This document shows, piece after piece, positions 1 to 10,436 of a DNA stretch of 64,000 nt; the first letter of the stretch is position 1, and the number at the start of each line of letters is the position of its first letter. This DNA comes from Pyrus communis (lineage: Eukaryota; Streptophyta; Magnoliopsida; Rosales; Rosaceae). The translations under genes were made by a program, and so were the position numbers. Under the pieces are notes generated by a model, which did not search any database, was not told the DNA's origin, and was given only the letters and a program-made list of their open reading frames with translations. Location: NCBI RefSeq assembly GCF_963583255.1, contig NC_084816.1:16169100-16233099 (forward strand), written 5' to 3'.

Positions 1-1126
1 AGGGTTTTCATCAACAAGAAGGTCTTGATTTTTCTGAGACTTTTAGCCAGTAGCTAAACCTACTACAATTCAAATTCTTCGCTCTATTGCAGTTACATAT
101 AGTTAGTTTGTTCATCAGTTGGATGTGAGTAATGTCTTTCTTCATGGCTATCTCAAAGAGGGCGTATACATGGTGCAACCTCCTTGGTTTATTGATCAAA
201 CTAAACCTCATCACGTTTGTAAACTGAAGAGATTGCTCTATGGTCTAAAACAGGCACCCAGGGCCTGGTATGAAGCATTTTATAGTGCTATTCTCTCATT
301 GGGATTTACCTCTTCCTTCTCTGATACTAGTCTCTTCATCAAGAGAGATTCTACTATTACCTTTATCCTCGTTTATGTGGATGATATCATCATAATTGGG
401 AGCTCAACTACTATTTGTCAGTCCATAATTTCCAAGTTACAATCTTTGTTTCCTGTCAAAGATTTAGGAGATATTCATTATTTCCTAGGAATTGAAGTTC
501 ACAGATCCTCTACAGGTCTCCTTCTTCATCAATCCAAATATGCCTCGGATTTGCTTAAGAAAACAAACATCCTTGGTGTCAAACCCTGTTCTACTCCAGT
601 GGGTTCAGCCAAGTTGGATCATTTTGGTTTTATTCTTTCAGATCCTACATCTTATAGGTTAAACGTTGGTGCACTGCAACACTTGACCTGGACAAGACCT
701 GATTTGGCTTTTGCAGTGAATTAGGTTTGCCAGCACATGTATGCTCCTAGAACTATAAATCTACAGGCTGTCAAAAGGATTTTAAGATACCTAAAGGGTA
801 CAATTGACTCAGGCTTATGGTTCAAACTAGGAAAACAATGTATCACAGCTTGGTCTGATGCTAATTGGGCAGGTTGTCCAATAGACAAAAGATCTAACAG
901 TGGCTATTGTGTTTTCTTGGGTCCTAATTTGATCTCTTGGAGTGCCAAGAAAAAAACTACTGTGGCATGATCTTCTACTGAAGCAGAGTATCGTTCTTTA
1001 GCCAATACTGCTGCAGAAATCACTTAGGTGTGCAAAATATTGCCGGATATTTCCTTTCCTCTTCTTCAAACTCATGTGATTTTTTTGTGATAATCAAAGT
1101 GCTATTGCATTAGCTACGAACCCAGT
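1..1126 (+). pseudogene. Ty1/copia polyprotein, reverse transcriptase and RNase H part (first half)
   Basis: This is the 3' part of a copia pol gene; its 5' part lies outside the window. The RT core is readable from about 119 to 724, with LDVSNVFLHG, LLYGLKQAPRAWY and the catalytic YVDD box (YVDDIII, about 374-394). The RNase H part follows (737-1126), with SDANWAG and SSTEAEYRSLA. The frame is broken by a lost base near position 50, TAG at 722-724 (normally a Gln codon in VNQVCQ), TGA after TTVA near 968, TAG after AAEIT near 1026 (normally Trp), and an extra T in the run near 1081-1086. The product would copy retroelement RNA into DNA. The reading frame stops mid-codon-run at 1126, where another retroelement has inserted, and resumes at 8622. 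Confidence 0.93.
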
Positions 1127-2045
1127 TGTGAACATGAAAAATTCCTGAAACAAGAAACAAGAATACGTGTACAAAATAATATTTTGTGTTTAATGATTTT
1201 GGGGTTACGATCTCTCTCAAATTTGGTCCTCTGATTCTATCTTCGTAGGGTGTAGGTTTGTGGATGAGTTGTTGATCCAAAGGGCCGTCGGGGCTTGATC
1301 TAAGGATGAACAGTTGATGAATGGATCTTCAAGGGGCGTTGGGCTTGATCTTGAAGAATGGGTGTATGGATTTCTTCAAGGGCTTTTGGGCTTGATCTTG
1401 AAGAATGGGTGTATGGATTTCTTCAAGGGCTTTTAGGCTTGATCTTGAAGGTTGATGGATGAGTAGATCTTCAAGGGCTTTTGGGCTTAGTCTTGAAGAA
1501 CGATTGGATGTGTGGATTTGTTGAGGTTGTTGATCCAAAGGGCCGTTGGGGCTTGATCTTAGGATGAACGGATGATGAATGATGAACACTTTCTTCAAGG
1601 GGCCGTCGGGGCTTGATCTTGAGTTGGTGGGAGTTCTTCAAGGGCCGTTGGGGCTTGATCTTGAAGGAGGATTTGACGAAGAACGAAGAGTGCTTTCTTG
1701 ATCCTTCGGGATTTTCTTGAGAGCTTTATAACTTTAAGGCTTCAAGGTTTTGGTCCCCCTTTTGGGGAGTATTCTCTTCCATTTTGGGAGTAGAGAAATG
1801 TATTTGTGAATTGGTTTCCCTATTCCTCTTGATGGAGAAGCCTATTTATAGGCTTTGAGAGTGAATCACCACCATTCATTTTTTTGGTGAAGTTAGTGGA
1901 GGTTGTAGGTGAAGTAAGTGGGGGTTGTAGGTGAAGTAAGTGGATGTTGTAGGTGAAGTAAGTGTGTGAGGTTGGTAAAGTAAATAAATGTTGTAATTTT
2001 AATACATTGGTTAACATTTATTTTACTGAAATTTCGATGTCTACA
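1127..2045 (-). repeat. 3' LTR of the nested minus-strand element
   Basis: It starts TGTGAACATG and ends GATGTCTACA as read on the plus strand, so on the minus strand it runs from TGTAGACATC to CATGTTCACA with the usual TG/CA ends. It closely matches 7782-8621. It contains several degenerate copies of a motif around GGGCTTGATCTTGAAG, with one more repeat unit (about 58 bp near 1373-1430) than the partner LTR. Short minus-strand ORFs inside it are not genes. Confidence 0.9.
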
Positions 2046-2060
2046 AATGCCCCCACTTCA
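2046..2060 (-). other. Polypurine tract of the nested element
   Basis: Immediately inside the 3' LTR the minus strand reads AAGTGGGGGCATT before TGTAGACATC. This purine-rich run is where plus-strand DNA synthesis would be primed, and it confirms the element's orientation and the LTR edge. Confidence 0.7.
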
Positions 2061-2148
2061 AGGCGCGTCGTAGACATGTGCTTGTCACGTGTAGAAGATG
2101 CGTTTTGAAGTCCCTTAATGTAGATGTCAACCCAAGGGCCGTCGAGGC

Positions 2149-2615
2149 TTGATCTTGAATTGGGCTGGAAATTTCTTCAAGGGCCATCGAGGCTTGATCT
2201 TGAGTTCGACTGGAAGATTTTCTGGTTTCCTCCAATCGTTGATTTTCCACAGGCTTAATCTTGAATTAGGCTGGAGGATTCTTTTGGTCTCCCCCGAAGG
2301 TCTGAACTTACTCCTTTTATCTGGAGTTGAATTTGATTCAAGGGTGGTGAACACTTGATTTTGAATCGGACTTGTGATTTCTTCAAGGGCCATCGAGGCT
2401 TGATCTTGAGTTCGACTGGAAGATTTTCTAGTTTCCTCCAATCGTTGATTTTCCACAGGCTTAATCTTGAACTGGGCTGGAGGATTCTTTTGGTCTCCCC
2501 CGAAGGTCTGAACTTACTCCTTTTATCTGGAGTTGAATTTGATTCAAGGGTGGTGAACACTTGATTTTGAATCAGACTTGTGATTTCTTCAAGGGCCATC
2601 GAGGCTTGATCTTGA
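2149..2615. repeat. 206-bp tandem repeat inside the nested element
   Basis: A unit of about 206 bp beginning near 2149 repeats at 2355 and partly again from about 2561. Each unit carries the GGGCCATCGAGGCTTGATCTTGA phrase also found in the LTRs, here cut to its recurring core GGCTTGATCTTGA. The repeats occupy part of the space where pol would be expected. Short ORFs in both strands recur at the repeat spacing and are not evidence for genes. Confidence 0.85.
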
Positions 2616-3894
2616 GTGAAAATAGGACCATGAGCGGTTTCAGGATTCAGACACATGGCAGGCAAGCACGAGGTGGAGGTGATGACCTGTTTCTTTGTTC
2701 AATCTTTCCAATTCATATTTGAAGAGGGTTAGAGGATGACTCAGCATATGCAGTTGTTGCGTTTGCTGACGATCCACAAGATTGATGTTTCATTGTCACT
2801 CGTCTTAGCTGTTCTCCAAGCAGATGTGGTCCCTTCTCTGGAAGTGTATCAACCGTTGAAGATGACTACTCGAGAGCAACGTTAGGTAAGCAACCAGGGA
2901 ATAGATTCCAGGTAGTCGGTTCCAGATCGGAAGACTGACTCCAAGTGCCGGCTGATTGCTCTCTTTCTCTTTGCCCTGCGAGTAAGAACAAGGTCAAAGG
3001 GAAGGACATGGAGAAAGCATGATATGAGATACTTTTTCTTTTTGAAGAAGTGTTGACGATTTAACGGCGTCGCGCAGCGAGGCTTTGCTCTTTGGTGACG
3101 GCGCCAGTGGAGGGTTGTTGAGGCTTCTCGAGCTCTTTGATTAGAACAATGATGTCGAGCTTGGATTTGACTTAAACTCTTCTGTCTGGATGGTGCTGCA
3201 GGGGAAGGCGTCGTGCTCCAGCAGTTTGTTCCAGCTCCTTGTACCGCATTCTTCTCTGCTTGTTTCTTTTACATAGCCGAGGTGGTGCGCAACCCTTTGC
3301 CTTTAAATGGTCTTTCAAGGCATCACTTCTCAGCAATTCATCTATGCTTGGCAGCTTCAGTGTAAAGAGCCGACACTTCGTCGCCTGTCCTGAAGTCTGC
3401 GCTGAAGGAATTCAAGACTCACCAACAGTTGAAGATGAGCACTCGAGAGCAACGCTAGGTAAGCAACCAGGCAAAGGTTCTGGGCAATCAGTTCCAGATC
3501 GGAAGTTTGATTTCGGGTTCCGACTGATTGCTTTCTTTCTCCTTGTCTTGGAGGCAAGAACAAGGGCAAAGGAAAAGACAGGGAAAAAGCATGATATGAG
3601 ATACCTTTGCTTTCGCCCTTGATGATATGAGATACTTTTGCTTTTGAAGAAGCAGCGAATGAATCAGCACATATATTTGTTGTGCTTGTCTCCACATGCT
3701 TCGATCTACCATTTCCTCCTGCCTCATCTGTACTCCAGGCATCTGGTATCTTCTTTGGGGGTACATCAATAGTTGAAGATGAGTACTTGAGAGCAGGGCT
3801 GGATAAGCAATCAGGGAAGGGATTCCAGGCAGTCGGCTCCAAACGGGAAGCTTGATTCCAAGTGTCGACTGATCTCTCTCTTTCTCTTTGTCTT
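2616..3894. repeat. Threefold degenerate repeat in the pol-less interior
   Basis: Three related segments of about 180 bp lie at roughly 2857-3040, 3427-3605 and 3775-3955. Each runs from a GAGAGCA phrase through a CTCTTTCTCTTTG-like pyrimidine tract to GCATGATATGAGATAC or a close variant. Nothing resembling RT, RNase H or integrase motifs could be read in any frame here. This is the part of the element that replaced, or never had, pol. Confidence 0.7.
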
Positions 3895-5703
3895 TCAGGG
3901 AAGAACAAGAACAAAGGAAAAGATGAGGGAAAGGCATGCTATGAGATACTCTTGCTTTCGACCATCGAACTTTTCTGCTAACCCATCGAACTTTTCTTCC
4001 TTTGGTGTTGTCTTCCTCTTTCCAAGAGGCTTCTCATTATCTTCAAATCTTTCCGAAGCTGATCGTCGCAGAGGAGAGATAGCTGTGTTGCTTTGTTTCT
4101 TAGGCTTTAACAACCTTTCAAAAACAGAGCTTTGGGATGTTGGCGCGTTAAGCCTCTTGAAGACAGAGGTTCGGTCTTGACTACCAATGCGATTAAGCAC
4201 TGAAATTCTAGAGCTTGAATGGCTCATCCTATCGAAGACCGAAGTCCGAGGGGCGGGTTTAGGCTCTTTTTGGTCTTGTTCAATTCTCACGCTGATGTGT
4301 TGAGCGCTAGCTTTCTTCACTTTGCTTGAAATCTTCACGGGTGCATTTGGTGTGAAGCTAAGTCTGGCTTTGTTGTTGTCAACTCTGTAACCATGCTCCT
4401 TCAACTTCTTTTGAGTTTTGGTGAGGTTACGTTCTTTGTCATTGACAGTGTTTGAAACCTTCTTTCCAGCCGCCTCAGAAGAAGCAAAGTCGTACCCGGC
4501 CTTTGACATGCGTTCATAGGCGTTTGGGTCGAAACCTTCCTCGGTCCTCTTGGTTGGAAGAAAGCTTGATTCCACCTTCTTTGGTAGAGATTTTATGAAG
4601 CCTTGTGGTAGTCTTGCGGCCTTAGCACCCCCTAGCTGTGTCAGAGGCAAAACTGCATTCGTCTTGAGCAACTTTACATTATCCGTGTGCCACTGTATGT
4701 CGGCTTTTCTTGTTCCAGTTTCGAATGGAGATTGACCATTCTTTCTTCTTGACATCGGGATATACCGGAATATGGGTGCGTTCGGTCCTTCTGACGGCAT
4801 CTTACTCCCTTTGGTTGTTGCAGGTTTAGCAAACTCGTCACCGTCTTTGCTTGAAGATGGCACGGCCTGCTCTTTTTGCTTTTTAGGCATGGCTTGCCAC
4901 TCCTGCTTTTTAGGTGCTGCTTTGCCCGTGGATTTGATCTCTTCCGGAAGAGCTTCGGGTACCATGTCTTCGTCCATGTAGAACTTGGCGTCTGCAAAGT
5001 GTGATTCGGCTTCGGTGAATGGCTTGGTGTCACCTTGGATCACCTTCACTCCTTCTCGGTAAAATTTTAGGCATTGGTGAAGGGTGGACGGCACTACCCC
5101 ATTTGCGTGGATCCAAGGTCTTCCTAAGAGCAAGCTGTAGGAAGTTCTTGCATCAATCACGTGGAATATCGTGCTTGATTTGAGCTCACCAATGGTCATC
5201 TCTACTCGGATCATGCCCATCGCCCTTTATCCTCCTTGGTTAAAACCCTGGATTAGCAGACGGCTCAGGGATAGTTCATTCACCTTGATGCCGATTATGG
5301 TCATTGTTGATTTTGGCATGATGTTTATGGCCGACCCACCATCCACAAGCATGCGGTTGACTTTGTATTCCCTTACGTACCCTGAGACGAAGAGAGGACG
5401 GTTGTGAGGCTTTGATCCCAGCAGTAGGTCTTCGCCAGTGAAGTTAATTGCGTCATGGGTGGCACATTCATGTGGCTGAAGCTTCGAGCCTTAGTCGTTA
5501 CTTTCTCGCACTTCGTGGTCGCCAAGACCTGCCAGGACTGCTGCTAGTGCTCTTCGTATCTTTTTTGGCAATGGTAGCGCTTCCTCGATGCTAAAGTGTG
5601 TTGGCAGACCTTCTTCGGGTGTGAGGGTCTTTTCTACCTCAGTGGCGATAGCTTTGCCTTTTGAGGGCTTTTCTATTTCTACTTCAACCATGTGACAGGC
5701 CAC
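3895..5703 (-). pseudogene. Retroelement protease region, downstream part of gag-pro
   Basis: This continues the gag frame of 5716-7437 (7437 to 5703 is a whole number of codons). The aspartic protease active site reads LVDGGSAIN at about 5330-5360, followed by LSRLLIQGFNQGG and SYSLLLGRPWIHANGVVPST, a typical gypsy protease fold end. The C-terminal 300 residues (GFDPNAYERMSKAGYDF, then a basic SVFxRL-rich linker) match the spacer that normally precedes RT in Tat-like elements. The frame has TAA stops at 5491-5493 and 5227-5229. The protease would cut the polyprotein. No RT follows. Confidence 0.87.
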
Positions 5704-5715
5704 AGTAGTGCACTG

Positions 5716-7437
5716 TTAGAAAAAGTCATTCGGGAAGTATTCATGCAAGGAAACGGGAATGCGTGGCTCCTGCTCCGTAGGTTCCCCAACATATGTTGTC
5801 TTATCATGCTTTATGTTTCTTTTAGGCTTCGCATTGTTGCGGCCGTGGTGATTTCTTCTTTGTTCCACCTTTGGCTGTATGACTCGTGGTCTTGGTTTCC
5901 TTGTCTTTTTGTAGGTTACCAATATCCATCCTTCTTCATCATCAGCATGTGCATCTTGGTCGTTTCTCTCCAGTGATGGTTGTGTAGGAGGTGCTGTGCA
6001 ACTTGAGCATTCACGGGAATGGTCAGGTGTCGTTTGGAGAGGCACAGGATTAAATGATCCAAACGCAATTGTAGTGGTATGCGTTGCGGCCGTGTCCTCA
6101 AGGTCAAGCTCAATTTGCCCTTGTTGTGCTAGCTTCATGATGAGTTCTTTAAGAACGAAGCACTTGCCAACAGGATGACTCACAATACGATGGTACTTGC
6201 AGTACCTAGGATCGTTTGTGCGATTAATTTCTTCAGGACGCTTGCATTCAGGTAGCTCAATCACCTTTTTTTCCAGCAAGTCATCTAACATGGCAGCCAT
6301 ATCAGAGTCAGGAAAAGGGTACGTTTTCTGTTCCAACTCTCTCAAGGTGCTCTTGTATCTGTCTTGGGTGCGAGAACCCTCACTTGTCTTTATCTCCTTC
6401 GCTTTCTTCTTGGAGGAGATCTTGATGGGCGTTGAGGAGGTCTTGATGGGGGTAGTGTTGACGGTGAAAGCTTCCTTAGCGGGCTTCTTTCCGGTCTTGT
6501 CTACATTTGGGGCGAATACTTTATCCTTCTTGAAGTTAGTAATCGGCTCCTTTTCCCCGTGATTAGCGATACTCAGCTCCATGTCGTGGGAACGAGTTGC
6601 TAGCTCTTCGAATGTTCTTGGTTTTATGCCTTGGAGGATGTAATGTAACCCCCAGTGCATGCCTTGAACGCACATCTCAATGGCAGAGGTTTTAGAAAGC
6701 CGATCTTTGCAATCCAGACTTAAGGAGCGCCATCTATTTATGTAGTCGACGACAGGTTCATCTCTCCACTGTTTCGTACTGGTCAGCTCTAGCATGCTTA
6801 CAGTACGACGAGTGTTGTAGAAACGGTTGAGGAATTCCCTTTCTAGCTGGTCCCAACTGTTGATAGACTCAGGTTCGAGGTCAGTGTACCAGTCAAAAGC
6901 GTTACTTTTCAGCGAACACACGAACTGTTTGACGAGGTAGTCTCCCTCTGTCCCAGCATTGTTGCAAGTTTCAATGAAATGGGCGACATGTTGCTTCGGG
7001 TTGCCTTTTCCATCGAACTGCATGAATTTTGGGGGCTGATAACCCCTTGGCATCTTCAAAGCATCAATCTTCTTGGAGTAGGGCTTTGAGTACAGTACAG
7101 AGTCATGTGAACTTCCTTCGTACTGTGTCTTGATAGTGCTTGCAATCATCTCCTGTAGTTGTTGGATAGAGAGAGATCCCATGAACGCCGTTGCTTGGTC
7201 TAGCTTCAGCTTCTCTTCGACTTTCTCTGCTGGAGGCTCCTCTTCTTCGTCGACTTCTTTCTTTACTAGGCTATCATTTGGGTCGACTTTCACGTCAGGC
7301 TGCGCATCTAGTTGGTTGACGAGTGCGGCAATCTGCAAGTCCTTCTCTTCCACAGTCCGTGTGAGCTTTGCGATTGCTTCATTCATCTGAGCTAGCTGCT
7401 CCTCGATTGAAGTTGCTCTAGTGGTCATGACTTGCAT
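5716..7437 (-). CDS. Retrotransposon gag polyprotein
   Basis: This is a 573-residue open frame. The N-terminal coiled-coil (about 5-45) is acidic and Glu/Lys rich. The retrotransposon gag domain (about 130-260) shows [45 protein letters not shown] and [10 protein letters not shown] Cys/His cluster near residue 415 ([16 protein letters not shown]) resembles the plant gag knuckle. Gag packages element RNA into particles. The frame ends at TAA 5716-5718 but continues in phase into the protease region, so the stop may be a later mutation. The start at 7437 is the first ATG after a short leader from the 5' LTR; an upstream extension (from 7829) overlaps in another frame. Confidence 0.88.
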   Translation of the reverse strand: MQVMTTRATSIEEQLAQMNEAIAKLTRTVEEKDLQIAALVNQLDAQPDVKVDPNDSLVKKEVDEEEEPPAEKVEEKLKLDQATAFMGSLSIQQLQEMIASTIKTQYEGSSHDSVLYSKPYSKKIDALKMPRGYQPPKFMQFDGKGNPKQHVAHFIETCNNAGTEGDYLVKQFVCSLKSNAFDWYTDLEPESINSWDQLEREFLNRFYNTRRTVSMLELTSTKQWRDEPVVDYINRWRSLSLDCKDRLSKTSAIEMCVQGMHWGLHYILQGIKPRTFEELATRSHDMELSIANHGEKEPITNFKKDKVFAPNVDKTGKKPAKEAFTVNTTPIKTSSTPIKISSKKKAKEIKTSEGSRTQDRYKSTLRELEQKTYPFPDSDMAAMLDDLLEKKVIELPECKRPEEINRTNDPRYCKYHRIVSHPVGKCFVLKELIMKLAQQGQIELDLEDTAATHTTTIAFGSFNPVPLQTTPDHSRECSSCTAPPTQPSLERNDQDAHADDEEGWILVTYKKTRKPRPRVIQPKVEQRRNHHGRNNAKPKRNIKHDKTTYVGEPTEQEPRIPVSLHEYFPNDFF

Positions 7438-7759
7438 GGTTGTACTGCTGCTCGAATCAGCGTCAGAGAGTAGGGACTCTGAGTATTTCCTCGGGCTTTC
7501 CCCCTTGATGCCCTTAGCGAGGCTAGGGTGATCACAGGCTCGTACCTCAGGTGCTCTTGTTCCTTTGACAGAGTTAATGCAGGGGCGGAAGCCGCGGCAG
7601 AAAGAGCTCTTGCCTTACTTCGGGTTATGATGCCCGAAATATCACCACTTGCGGCGATGATGTTCTTGTTCTTTGCTTTGATTGCAGGAACAGCTTGATC
7701 CTTTCTTGATGCCATTTGCGTTTTTCGATGATTTGAGGATAGAGATGAGAGGTAGAGAG

Positions 7760-7781
7760 GTCCCACTGGGCGTGCCAAGTT
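7760..7781 (-). other. Candidate primer-binding site of the nested element
   Basis: Directly inside the 5' LTR the minus strand reads TTGGCACGCCCAGTGGGAC, starting about 3 nt from the LTR end. The position and the TGG start fit a tRNA primer-binding site. I cannot name the tRNA from sequence alone. Confidence 0.55.
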
Positions 7782-8621
7782 TGTGAACATGAAAAATTCC
7801 TGAAACAAGAAACAAGAATACGTGTACAAAATAATATTTTGTGTTTAATGATTTTGGGGTTACGATCTCTCTCAAATTTGGTCCTCTGATTCTATCTTCG
7901 TAGGGTGTAGGTTTGTGGATGAGTTGTTGATCCAAAGGGCCGTCGGGGCTTGATCTAAGGATGAACAGTTGATGAATGGATCTTCAAGGGGCGTTGGGCT
8001 TGATCTTGAAGAATGGGTGTATGGATTTCTTCAAGGGCTTTTGGACTTGATCTTGAAGGTTGATGGATGAGTAGATCTTCAAGGGCTTTTGGGCTTAGTC
8101 TTGAAGAACGATTGGATGTGTGGATTTGTTGAGGTTGTTGATCCAAAGGGCCGTTGGGGCTTGATCTTAGGATGAACGGATGATGAATGATGAACATTTT
8201 CTTCAAGGGGCCGTCGGGGCTTGATCTTGAGTTGGTGGGAGTTCTTCAAGGGCCGTTGGGGCTTGATCTTGAAGGAGGATTTGACGAAGAACGAAGAGTG
8301 CTTTCTTGATCCTTCGGGATTTTCTTGAGAGCTTTAGAACTTTAAGGCTTCAAGGTTTTGGTCCCCCTTTTGGGGAGTATTCTCTTCCATTTTGGGAGTA
8401 GAGAAATGTATTTGTGAATTGGTTTCCCTATTCCTCTTGATGGAAAAGCTTATTTATAGGCTTTGAGAGTGAATCACCACCATTCATTTTTTTGGTGAAG
8501 TGAGTGGAGGTTGTAGGTGAAGTGAGTGGAGGTTGTAGGTGAAGTAAGTGGATGTTGTAGGTGAAGTAAGTGTGTGAGGTTGGTGAAGTAAATAAATGTT
8601 GTAATTTTAATAAATGTTGTA
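7782..8621 (-). repeat. 5' LTR of the nested minus-strand element (outer end shortened)
   Basis: Nearly identical to 1127-2045 for most of its length. It is shorter because one internal repeat unit is missing and because its outer end stops at AATAAATGTTGTA rather than continuing about 45 bp to the expected TACA terminus. It would hold the promoter of the element. The missing outer end includes the LTR's first bases on the minus strand. Confidence 0.88.
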
Positions 8622-8820
8622 GTTTTTCATGCTCGAACAAAGCACATCGAGATTGATTACCATTACATCCAAGAGAAGGTTCTTCAAGGTCATATCAGTG
8701 TTCATCATGTTGCTACTCTCTTCGAGATTGCTGATATTTTTACTAAATCCTTACGTGCAGACATATTTGCTACTCTCAATCACAAGCTTTCAGTTTGCTC
8801 TCCTCCCTTCAGCTTGAAGA
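8622..8820 (+). pseudogene. Ty1/copia RNase H, C-terminal part resuming after the nested insertion
   Basis: Reading plus, the frame gives FHARTKHIEIDYHYI, then HVATLFEIADIFTKSL and FATLNHKL, the end of copia RNase H. It joins the first half (ending ALATNPV at 1126) across the 7.5-kb nested element, with only the dinucleotide GT duplicated at the junction. The product is not expressible as it stands. Confidence 0.92.
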
Positions 8821-8824
8821 GTTG

Positions 8825-9102
8825 TGTTAAGGATATTGAAGGACCACCTACTAACCATAAGCACAATGTATTAGAATAGTACTCAGATACTTAGCTTAAT
8901 TGTTAAGTTTTGGTTTGTTGGAGTTAGTTGTGTAAGAATGCTTAGTCAGCATTATGGTGTATTTATATATACATACACTCTGTACTTTGAGAATGAATTA
9001 ATGAGAATCTTTCTTCAACAAACACTATCTCTCTCTAAATATTTTCTCTCTCTAAATTCTCTCTAGAACCTTGATTTCTTTACAGATCTCTAATCTTCAA
9101 CA
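8825..9102 (+). repeat. 3' LTR of the copia element
   Basis: It starts TGTTAAGGATATTG after a short purine-rich AGCTTGAAGAG tract and ends CTTCAACA, where copper-ATPase sequence begins (ATGCAGATG, shared with 27391-27400). The TG/CA ends and the purine tract are as expected. CT-rich runs (CTCTCTCTAAAT) near the 3' end are typical of transcribed copia LTRs. The partner LTR is outside the window, so no target duplication can be checked. Confidence 0.82.
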
Positions 9103-9107
9103 TGCAG

Positions 9108-9518
9108 ATGAAAGGAATGGCGGTGGCAATGGTGGGAGATGGAATCAATGACTCTCCGCCTTTAGTTGCACCAGATGTTGGCATGGCAATTGGTGCTGTC
9201 ACCGACGTAGCTATAGAAGCCGCTGATATAGTTCTGATGAAAAGCAACTTGGAAGATGTAGTTATAGCCATTGATCTCTCTAGAAAGACCATGTCTCGAA
9301 TTTGATCGAATTATGTCTGGGCCCTGGGCTACAATATCCTCGGCATGCCAGTGGTGACTGGAGTTTTGTTCCCTTTCACTGGAATTCAATTACCACCGTG
9401 GCATGCATGTGCATGTATGGCTGCTTCATCTCTAAGCTTGTTATGTTCTTCTCTCTTGTTGCAATCATATAAGAAGCCTTTGCATATTCAGAGCGTCCCC
9501 AATGGCAACTCTGCATGA
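9108..9518 (+). pseudogene. Copper P1B-type ATPase (HMA5-like), last exon, copy A
   Basis: The exon begins after intron end TGCAG with [17 protein letters not shown] and runs through [39 protein letters not shown] to the last two membrane segments (VLFPFTGIQLPPW) and a C-terminal tail, stop at 9516-9518. This is the hinge GDGIND motif and C-terminus of a heavy-metal pump that moves copper across membranes. One in-frame TGA at 9303-9305 breaks it. The preceding exons have been replaced by the copia element. Unlike copies B and C, it keeps the full EAADIVLM stretch. Confidence 0.88.
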
Positions 9519-10436
9519 CAGTGTACGTACGTAGCTGAACTAGTTTTCAACCTCTGGTTGTTGCTTCCCTTCTTCGTTATTGCAGAAATGAATTTGTACA
9601 TGCGATCGTGACTAATAATTTAGAAGCATGAGAACCTGATTCTTGGACCGAATTTTTTGCGTATCATCTTTCCTTTGTTCTGTTCAGAAAAGCTAATTAG
9701 CTAAGTTTGGATGATTTTCGAATCCGAAGAGTGTTCAACTAGAGCTTGATTATACGTAAGCGTCGTTGCAAACATTTCATCTGGAAGATTTAGTCCTTAA
9801 AACACTTTAGAACACTAATTTCATCTCTGCTTTTATATTTGAAGCAATTATATCAAATTTTTCGTCAATTTAAGACACACGACACTCTTTATAGGAAATA
9901 CCGTCTTTTTCTCACTTATATGCCCTTAATGTTACCTCTAGGTTTTTCACACGATGAATATTCATGGACTAAATTAACACATTTCTTAATTTTAATGGTA
10001 CTCTATTTGAACGGTTATGGGGCTTGGGTTAAGCCGAGCTAGACATAATAATTTGGTATGGAATTTGTCATTCAAGTGAGTCAAAATTGTTATTCAGGTT
10101 TTTATTTTTCACCTTTTTCTTTTTGTCAAACGATAGATTTTGTTAGATTAGTCACCGATGAGGTTCGAACCCACGCCGTCACTTTTTATTAAAATTGAAA
10201 ATTGTAAACTTCTTTGGTAACTACTTCCTTGACTTTTCAAAATTTAGCCTTTAGTTTTCATTATTTTGAAAACTGAAAGTAGTTACAGAACAAGTTTTCA
10301 GTTTTCAAAAAATGAAAGCTTAAAAATAAAAACTAAAAACAAAATAGTTATCAAACGACTTCTTAATTATCAAAAAAAAAAAAAAAAAAAAAAACTTTAA
10401 TATACTTTTGTAAGTGCATTGTAGAAATCACAATTT
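9519..10436. other. ATPase 3' flank and inserted repeat, no gene
   Basis: 9519-9785 is the 3' flank shared with 27804-28070 and 55833-56095. From about 9789 (TTTAGTCCTTAAAACAC) to 10430 the sequence is absent from the other copies. Its 9840-9965 part matches, in reverse, the interior of the MITE at 47300-47400 (ATTTTTCGTCAATTTAAG, GCCCTTAATGTT). It ends in an A run near 10371-10394. No gene is visible. Confidence 0.6.

Larger units (their letters stand above)
1127..8621 (-). mobile_element. Nested LTR element with gag-protease but no RT or integrase (TR-GAG-like)
   Basis: Two long direct repeats (1127-2045 and 7782-8621) bound a 5.7-kb interior whose coding frame is on the minus strand, so the right repeat is the 5' LTR. 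The interior has a gag and an aspartic protease of Ty3/gypsy type. The space where RT, RNase H and integrase would follow is filled with tandem repeats. Plant elements with LTRs and gag only have been described as TR-GAG; this one also keeps the protease. A deletion derivative of a Tat-like gypsy element is the alternative. It interrupts the RNase H of the copia element, whose protein frame continues directly at 8622. No clean 5-bp target duplication is seen. Confidence 0.88.

Noticed and set aside
3239..3937. Overlapping ORFs on both strands, some over 150 residues
   Set aside because: They fall in degenerate tandem repeats of the pol-less element and recur with the repeat spacing; no known domain.
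10150..10185. GGTTCGAACCC, a tRNA B-box-like motif
   Set aside because: No A box or cloverleaf around it, and the motif is palindromic so it arises easily. A tRNA-derived SINE is possible but not supported.
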